Assembly (NCBI GenBank): GCA_022559985.1
Contig: JAFJTR010000007.1
Span: forward strand, 62,001 to 126,000
Direction: 5' to 3'
Origin: Parastagonospora avenae f. sp. tritici 18332-5
Taxonomy: Eukaryota; Ascomycota; Dothideomycetes; Pleosporales; Phaeosphaeriaceae
Length of the DNA: 64,000 bases
In this document: piece by piece, positions 57,221 to 64,000 of the stretch
How the letters are laid out: every line of letters starts with the position of its first letter
Position numbering within the stretch: position 1 is the stretch's first letter
Notes under the pieces: generated by a model
Databases searched by the model: none
What the model was told of the DNA's origin: nothing
Seen by the model: only the letters and a program-made list of their open reading frames with translations
Position numbers and translations under genes: made by a program

Positions 57221-57563
57221 CTATTCTCCAATGACATACGTACATCCCTCCTTTCCGACCCATACCTCGTGCACTTTGTTTGCATCCACGTCCCACCGAC
57301 CACCGACGCCCAGCGTTTCCTTGATCGGCTCGGGATCATTTGGGTACGTGTACGTCAACGAGCCATTGAGTATGAGGTGTGTGGTTTTGCCACTGTGCTT
57401 GTGTGGCGGGTAATGTGCATTTCTAGCATACGTTAAGCATGTGCCACGATTCTATCAAATGCTCAACTCACGGCCCATCAGTCCAGGTAAAGACGTGGTC
57501 GAAGCCCCAGTCACGAACTTCAGTTTCCGCTTCTCTGCGTGACTTTGTCATGTTTGCTACCAT
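57221..57563 (-). CDS. Small cupin-fold protein, two exons
   Basis: Exon 1 (57563-57472; alternative start 57551) and exon 2 (57422-57221) join across a 49-nt intron (GTGAGT…CTAG) in phase, giving 97 residues (93 from the second ATG). Each exon alone is too short to stand out as an ORF. The sequence reads TEVRDWGFDHVFTWTDGPN, then HYPPHKHSGKTTHLILNGSL. This is a cupin motif 1 with His38 and His40 as metal ligands and the usual glycine (Gly51) before the next strand. Motif 2 follows as KVHEVWVGKEGCTYVIGE (His82). It fits the compact single-domain cupins of fungi, where substrates are unknown. It is convergent with the Rsa1-like gene (45 bp between stop codons) and divergent from PLC1. Confidence 0.8.
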
Positions 57564-58168
57564 GAGTTGTGTGAGCTCGGAGCACGATCATCGTGTCGCG
57601 GAGCTATGACATTTGCTGGACCCTGAGTGACGTAACAAGCACGATGCTTGGCAGGGCAGGCGCACATGTCAGCGCACGCGACGCGCAAGTTAGGTCAGCA
57701 AATGCCATTTCGTGATCCTTGATTGATGCAATTCATGTCGCGCAGAGGACCCAAAGCAAGGTCTGTCGGAGGCTGGCATGTTTCGATTGGTCGATCAAAC
57801 GGTTAGAGCGGCTGCCAAGTTCAGCTGTTGACAGCAACAGCCCACCAACATTACGGGCCGCACCTTCACTACCGCCTAGGCCCCGCCTCACACCTCAACT
57901 TTTGGGAATCGCTGCAACTGCCTCTGACCCTGACATTCAGCTAACTCGCGGTTTGTTTGAGTGCACCCAGTCTGCATAGTAGCAATAACAGCTGGACACC
58001 CGTTCGAGGATCGAACTGAAAACCGTAAGCTGAGCTGAGCTGTACAGCCCACAGGTCGCAAGCACAGCCAGCTCGTAGAGCAGCCCCGTGTCAACTACCG
58101 CACGACATCTGCCCACCCTCACCAGCAACAGACAACACAGACGACTCGGTCCGTCCAACAAAGTCACC
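57564..58168. promoter_or_regulatory. Bidirectional promoter cupin gene / PLC1
   Basis: 605 bp between divergent starts. No ORF of note; the frame of PLC1 is open upstream to 58088, but the CACC-ATG at 58169 has the better start context and begins the conserved protein. Confidence 0.4.
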
Positions 58169-60814
58169 ATGTCTCACGGTTTAACAGCCCAGACCAAGGA
58201 CCACAAGCTCGGAGCTCCAAAGATCGATGAACCGCAGCTCCAGGCAGGTGGAGGGACGGCTTCGAGCTACGACAAAGCTCGCATCGTCGACAAGCTCTCC
58301 AAGCCCTTCATCGAGTACCTACAAGTTCTGCACGACGAGCTCGAACAACAGTACAAACTGAGAACACCAGAGGGCCAAGCACGCTGGCTGACGGACGAGC
58401 AACAATGTTCAACAGAAAATGCGGAACTGCTCCAGGGCGGCTCAATCACAGCCTTCCACGACTACTTCCTCTCTGGGTCCGCCAATACTATGAAGCCAGC
58501 AGAACCCATCGATGAATCGTACCCTATCTCCAACTACTTCATTTCCTCGAGCCACAACACATACCTTACTGGCAATCAATTGTCTAGTGAGTCGAGCACG
58601 GATGCATACAAAAATGTACTCATGCGGGGTTGTCGCTGTGTCGAAATCGATGTCTGGGATGGCGAGCCGCCCTCAGACTCCAGCTCCGATGAAGAGGAAA
58701 TGCAGAAGTACGGTGCTCCCAAAGTCGAGAAGAAGAACAAGGACAAGAAGGAGAAATTGAGTCTGCGCAAGAGACTCGAACTTCGATTTGGTCGAAAAGG
58801 TGGTTCTGAGGAAAAGGAGCGGGAGCTGTCGCCCGCTGGCAAAGGAGAGGAGAAGGTCGAGCCATGGAGATCAGATTCCTACGCATACAGAGCCGAACCC
58901 AGAGTACTACACGGGTATACCTTGACCAAGGATCTGCCGTTCCGAGCAGTATGCGCTACGATCCGTGATTACGCGTTCAAGACCTCCAACCTGCCGCTCA
59001 TCGTCAGTCTCGAGGTGCACACCTGCCCCGAACAACAGGAGATCATGGTTGAGCTGATGAACGAATACTGGAAAGGCCTCCTCGTTGATCTGCCCATAGA
59101 TCCTTCTCAGCCCTCAGAGAGCGTCAACCTGCCCTTGTTGAAAGATCTAGAGAGGAAGATTGTGGTGAAAGTGAAGCGTTCTTCCCATGTCAAGCCGCCT
59201 CCAGCGGCCACGTCACAGCCAACTACCTTGCAAGCACCGGCGCCTACTCTGCAGCATACCAAAAGCGCCGAGTCAGTTGCATCGTCAAACACTACTGAAG
59301 ACGAAACAACAGAAGGAGAGAAGCCGGCGCCAAAGCCCAAGGTCATCGAGACGTTGTCTAAGTTGGGCGTATATTTTGGTGGCTACCATTTCAAAGGTCT
59401 CGACGCACCTGAAGCTTCCATACCTACGCATGTGTTCTCGTTGTCTGAAAAGGCATTGATGGAAGTGCATGAGACGAACCCCGCAGGATTGTTCAACCAC
59501 AACAAACACTTCTTCATGCGCGCGTATCCCAAAGGCCTGCGTCTCAACTCGTCGAACTTGAATCCATCCGTCTTCTGGCGCGCTGGCGTACAAATCGTCG
59601 CACTCAACTGGCAACGATGGGATGGTGGTATGATGCAGAACGAAGCCATGTTTGCAGGTACTCCTGGGTGGGTGCTCAAGCCAGAGGGCTACCGCAGCAC
59701 AAGTGACGAAGCAACACAAAAGACTGCCGTGGTACATCACAACCTTGACTTGAGCATCGAGTTTCTTGCAGGGCAAGACATTCCACTTCCACCTGAAGAA
59801 GACGACCCGAAAGACTTCAAGCCCTACGTAAAGGTAGAGCTCCATGTCGAAAAGCACGAAGAGCGCAATGCGGAGCGCGTTCCAGGCGATGGCAGAGGTA
59901 GCAAGCCTGAATACAAGAAGAAGACCAAGACGCAACGCACTAACAATCCTGACTTTGGTCGCGAGATCATCAGGTTTGATGGCGTGCATGGGGTTACAGA
60001 GGAATTGACTTTTGTCAGGTGAGTGCCTAATCCCCCTTTTTTGTCGTTTTTCACGATCTGGAGCCGCGGACGCAGACTGCCATGGATGCTCCACATGGCC
60101 CAATCCGTGGCGGATGGCATGGTACCTCGGCCCAATACGGTCAGCACTGCAGCAAAGTACCACCAGCATTGCACACATCCGATGAGGCCGTGTATTATCA
60201 AGCGCCGTTGTGGATGCTGCGTCACATACCGATTACTAGGATCGGGACAATGCTAATGGCAGCGCCATACCCGCTTCGGGTGCGCGCTCGCTTGGTCGTT
60301 TTCTCGTCTTCATAAAATTTTCGAACAAGTTTGGAAGGACGGCACGATCGACAACGGTTGCCGTTGCTTGGAACCAGAAGACGGGTAGTGGGACAACGGC
60401 AACAGTGTCGCAAGAGCCACCGGCCTATGTTTCCAGCCATTCACCGGTTTGCGTCGTTGGTTTTACCTCTTGGGACAATCGCCGCGACCCACTGTGCCGC
60501 TCCACCATGGACCTTTGCCGCCCTCGTTTATCACCTCATCTCAACCTGCATTCCCCTGCTACCGGGGCCTGGGAAACGTCCGATCGATGCGATGAACATA
60601 CAGCTAACCACTTTTACCCTCCGACAGATTCAAAGTCATGGACGACGAACGTCTCAGCGACGATCTAGCCGCCTGGGCGTGCTTTCGCCTCGATCGCTTG
60701 CAGCCCGGTATCCGCATGGTGCATCTCTACGATGCGAATGGCGTGGTGACCAAGGGTGTGCTGCTGGTTAGGATTCGGAAGACGGTTAGTATGGAGAGGA
60801 CGCAAACCTGGTAG
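58169..60814 (+). CDS. PLC1: Phosphoinositide-specific phospholipase C (delta-like)
   Basis: The enzyme hydrolyses PIP2 to IP3 and diacylglycerol in calcium signalling. Exon 1 is 58169-60018; exon 2 is 60628-60814, after a 609-nt intron (GTGAGT…CGACAG) that keeps frame and family spacing (ELTFVR-FKVMDDE); 678 residues. The X domain starts near 115, with catalytic His129 (ISSSHNTYLTGNQL) and His284 (SLEVHTCPEQQ). Inside it an insert of about 75 residues (164-243), acidic then Lys-rich, separates EIDVWDG from RVLHGYTLTKDLPFR. The Y domain (about 420-525) includes LGVYFGGYHFKGL, SNLNPSVFWRAGVQIVALNWQ and the GGY…KP end. The C2 domain covers the rest, with RTNNPDFG and LAAWACFRLDRL. No EF-hand or PH domain is evident, so it is a short fungal form. 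Confidence 0.93.
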
Positions 60815-63800
60815 TCAGAGGCGGAGAAGTTATGGTTCCCCTGTCCTTGAGGCTGATACCTGGTGCGCTGTGTGTAGTTGTTCCCGATGGGCCGACGGCT
60901 TTTGCGCGGGAGACTGCTATCGGCTGAGAAGGGCCGGCTGGGTCGGTATGGCAGTCAACGGCGGCAGCAGAGGAGCGAGATTGCATTGCTATGAGGCGGC
61001 TCGAAGAGGTGGGTGTGCAGTAGTATCTCGGTTGGTGACTTGGAGATGCCATGCTGCCCGGGCGGTGTTGCGAGCCTGGGTTTAACTTTGAATGGCCTAT
61101 GTCACAATATCACATATCACATGAAAGTATACATACACACTTGATTGATCACGATCAACTTTCACGATCCAGAACGCTCCCTGCGATTCTCATTGTGTCT
61201 TCTTTCCTCGCGTTATGTTTTCACTGACTCCGAGCGCCGGAAGGATGCGATTCTGCTGATGCTGCATGTTCCCAACCGACTCTGCTTGAGTCCTCACATA
61301 CCTCGACGGTCGGGATTCAATTCAGTGTCGAAGTTATCACAAGAAATAATTTACTTACACAGAACTTACGCTTCTCATATCAGTGAATTGTATGTCACGT
61401 GCACCAACTTCGATTCTATATGTATACACAAGAAACACATACATCAAGATGCAAAACCCCAGCAAAGTCCAGCCTCCCCCCAAACCCAGTCCTGTTCACC
61501 ACATTACAACAACTCCCGCCACACAATCAGTCATCGTCGTATCCCCATTATTTCCCAGCAAGCGCACACCATGCCCGCAAGTGTGACGTGGCTGCCACAC
61601 AAGTGTGTACCGCGCGCAGCAAGTCAAGTCAGGTGGTCCGTTCGGTTCCGAGGCTTGTTGTGCGCGCGTGTCGTGCATAGGGGAGGATGTACATGGTCTC
61701 GTGTCTGAGCTGCAGAGCTCTTCGATTGCGGGATTGAAAAGCCTGAATGGTATGCTAGTTGGACACGTCGTAGAGGTTGTGTAGAGGACGCCCGTGTTGT
61801 TGGGTAGGTAAGTTGCCCGAACGGAAAGGTGGCGTGCGAGTTCTTGCCGTATGTGCTTCATGTTCAGACATCGAGATCCCCAGACCTAATCGTTCGGTCA
61901 AAATAGACGGGTCATGAAAATCCGTTGCGAACGCTGTGTGATCGCATACGGCCAATAGTTAGACAATAGGGCCGTGTATCCACTTCCGAAGCAGATGGAT
62001 TTCGCATGCTGCTAAAGGGGAGTATTTTCGTGGTTGTGCGTTGCGTATTCCAGGTTTGTGGGCTGGCTTTGTCGTACAACATAAATCTAACGTGTGCCGT
62101 GTGTCCGGATCATGGACGAGGCGGTGCCAGCTTCTTCAGTGAAATTCTCCGCTGGTATATGGAGAATGAATGCTGAAACGATTTGCGAGTAGCCCTTCAT
62201 AGTATGTAGACTCCATAACGTTCACTGGTGCGATATCCGATGATTCAGAGAACTCACAAGACTGCTTGATCAGCATGTTACTGTGTAACTGTACCGCAGC
62301 GCGATACATCGTCGACCTCGTGGCACACGAGCGGCCAATCTCGTAAACGGTGCGATAAGGCCAGATGTCTTGCATATAAGCAGAGCATAGTCCTAGCGGC
62401 CACTGGTTGCCGGTCCGCTGTTGAATAGCAACGCCTAGCGAGGCTGTTGTAATGCTGTCGTACCTCCTGAAAAGCCCGAGAGAAGTCGGGGTAAATGACG
62501 TGCATGACCACATGGCGAGTTGTAGATGCCGTAACGTTGTGAGTACATGTGGCCGTTCAATGGGCCGGCACCATCAACCGGCGCGGTGGTTCCAATCACA
62601 CGGAAGTATTTTGTTGTGGTACATGTGAAGCCCATCGAAAACGGTCACCGCTGTCTCGCTCCATGGTCTTGGTGGATAAATCGCGTTTCCGATAGTGAAG
62701 TTCGATGCAGAAGCACGATCGAATGAAAATTTAGATGGAAACAAGGTCCCCTCGGCGGTACGACTCGGATGCCACTTCCCTTGTTGTTGGAATACATAGA
62801 GTAGCACCACGCCATGCGTGTCATAACTTCCGACAGCGAGAACAACCTTGGCGAACAATTTTGACCACTGCATGCTCATGTGCGTACCATCAACATGCGG
62901 TGTGAGGTTTCAAACGATCGGTCGTAAGCTGCCTGAGATATGCCATGCAGTGGTGCGTCAATGTAGTATTGACGACACGCAAGCTTGCAGGTTGTCTCTT
63001 GACCGTTGAGTAATGCCCTCTAGATTTTCTTATGTTTGTGATAATAGGTCCGCGCCGCAAAGACGTCATGAAGTATGAGCTTGCGGGTAAAGCTTGTAAT
63101 TGTGCGTCTCACATGGAAGAGTAAATTCTTTGCAACGCAGAGAGTTTGTAGAATGGGTCGGGGGCGTGGAAATGACGATTCCCTTCTTGAGTGAACATTG
63201 TGCCGAATACCCAGGAGCCACATCAGCAGAAGTACGAAAGTGAGGGAATGAGCACAACTAAGGCGGTAACCCAGCCACCGGGCGAACAGAATCTGTGTGA
63301 CCTGATGGACTGGCCATCCTCTTGCTCAGTTCGAGCGCCACGCTACTCCCAGGCATCGTGCCTACATGCTGGAATATCGGATCCTGGAAAGGCAGCGCAT
63401 CGTCTCGCTGCATGGCTTCTCTGTAATGCGTGTCTGGCCAGCATCTGGCTGGGTGAATCCCTGTGTCAAGGTACAGTACATGCCGCGTCTCAAGTTACCG
63501 TACAAAGAATTGGAGGACGCCATCAGATACGCAGGATGAAGAATGGGGAAGCCTGGCAAATTAGGAATTGAGGTATTGCCGAAATAATGCCGTGATTGAA
63601 TGCAGATGATGTTCGTTTTGTCTTTGGAAGTATGCTCGAGACAAGCTAGTGGTGGACTTGAAGCATTGCGATGTCGGGGCCTTGTAATACCCTGGACTCA
63701 GACTGTAGTCTTAACTAGGCCAGAAGTCGACAAGATTGGTCGTTGAGACATGAAGTTGTGTTTGGTGATCTTCCCAGGTTCCGCTTCGTCCAGGAATCGG

Positions 63801-64000
63801 GATTTTGCTTCTTGTAGAACGATTAAACGTCTCTGTGATAACAGTAGGAAAGTTATCGAAGCCGTCAGCATTAGCTACTGCAGCCAAGCTCAAGCAAATC
63901 CCAGACTGTAGCCACTGCCTGGAAAACTGCAGAGACTGTAATTGTGTGTATCGGACATTCGAGATAACACGATAGCAGTCCACGGCCACGTTGTCGAAAC
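60815..64000. other. Right-end region without a nameable gene
   Basis: About 3.2 kb. Minus-strand frames at 62574-62879 and 62136-62513 look partly coding (FTIGNAIYPPRPWSETAVTV; GLCSAYMQDIWPYRTVYEIG) but are in different frames with stops between, so they may be a decayed gene. A minus-strand frame open from the right edge to 63711 (NVAVDCYRVISNVRY…LVDFWPS) could be the 3' exon of a gene starting beyond the window. None matches a family I know. Confidence 0.35.

Noticed and set aside
59285..60178. 297-codon minus-strand ORF over the end of PLC1 and its intron.
   Set aside because: Antisense shadow of the Y and C2 domains; no domain of its own.
50501..63571. Similar LASIW-containing short ORFs at 50501-50761 and 63191-63571 as a dispersed repeat.
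   Set aside because: Similarity is limited to a few residues and the nucleotide sequences do not align over a useful length.

Overview
The window reads as a chromosomal segment of a filamentous ascomycete. Short GT-AG introns (mostly 44-63 nt) interrupt most genes. The proteins are typically fungal: a Pmt4-type O-mannosyltransferase, a proteinase K-like subtilisin, Vps10, an NCS1 purine/cytosine permease, an Rsa1/NUFIP-like protein and a short phosphoinositide phospholipase C. The overall look fits a Dothideomycete (Pleosporales-like), but that placement is inference, not a search result. I see no transposon, CRISPR array, secondary-metabolite cluster or viral sequence.

Layout. 1-13.6 kb: the 3' part of PMT4, a decayed membrane-protein fragment, a secreted subtilisin and the three-exon VPS10 receptor. 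14-25.4 kb: an accessory stretch with a decayed multi-spanning membrane protein gene, an intact purine/cytosine permease, a secreted copper amine oxidase convergent with it, and a decayed FAD-dependent oxidoreductase. The permease and the amine oxidase suggest nitrogen scavenging, and GATA-type hexamers lie upstream of both. 25.8-33.2 kb: a housekeeping block with monothiol glutaredoxin GRX3/4 divergent from RPF2, then MMS19 divergent from MTD1. 33.5-35.9 kb: two small uncharacterised genes and a nonsense-mutated DUF6640-like gene. 36-45.2 kb: a large F-box/zinc-finger-like gene with an in-frame TAA, divergent from ABP1, and a coiled-coil ORF. 45.2-51 kb: gene-poor, with one tRNA-Val. 51-60.8 kb: a hexose transporter, RPC25 divergent from an Rsa1/NUFIP-like gene, a small cupin gene split by an intron, and PLC1. 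60.8-64 kb: no gene I can name, only weak coding-like stretches.

The clearest pattern beyond ordinary annotation is decay. Four accessory genes, all encoding membrane proteins or a putatively secreted enzyme, carry stops, frameshifts or truncations, while the housekeeping genes beside them are intact. All exon joins were derived by hand from splice consensus plus frame and length checks. I found no convincing previously undescribed system; the best leads are the TAA-split F-box gene, the perfect TGACGTC inverted repeat at 33.4 kb and the cupin gene at 57.2 kb.
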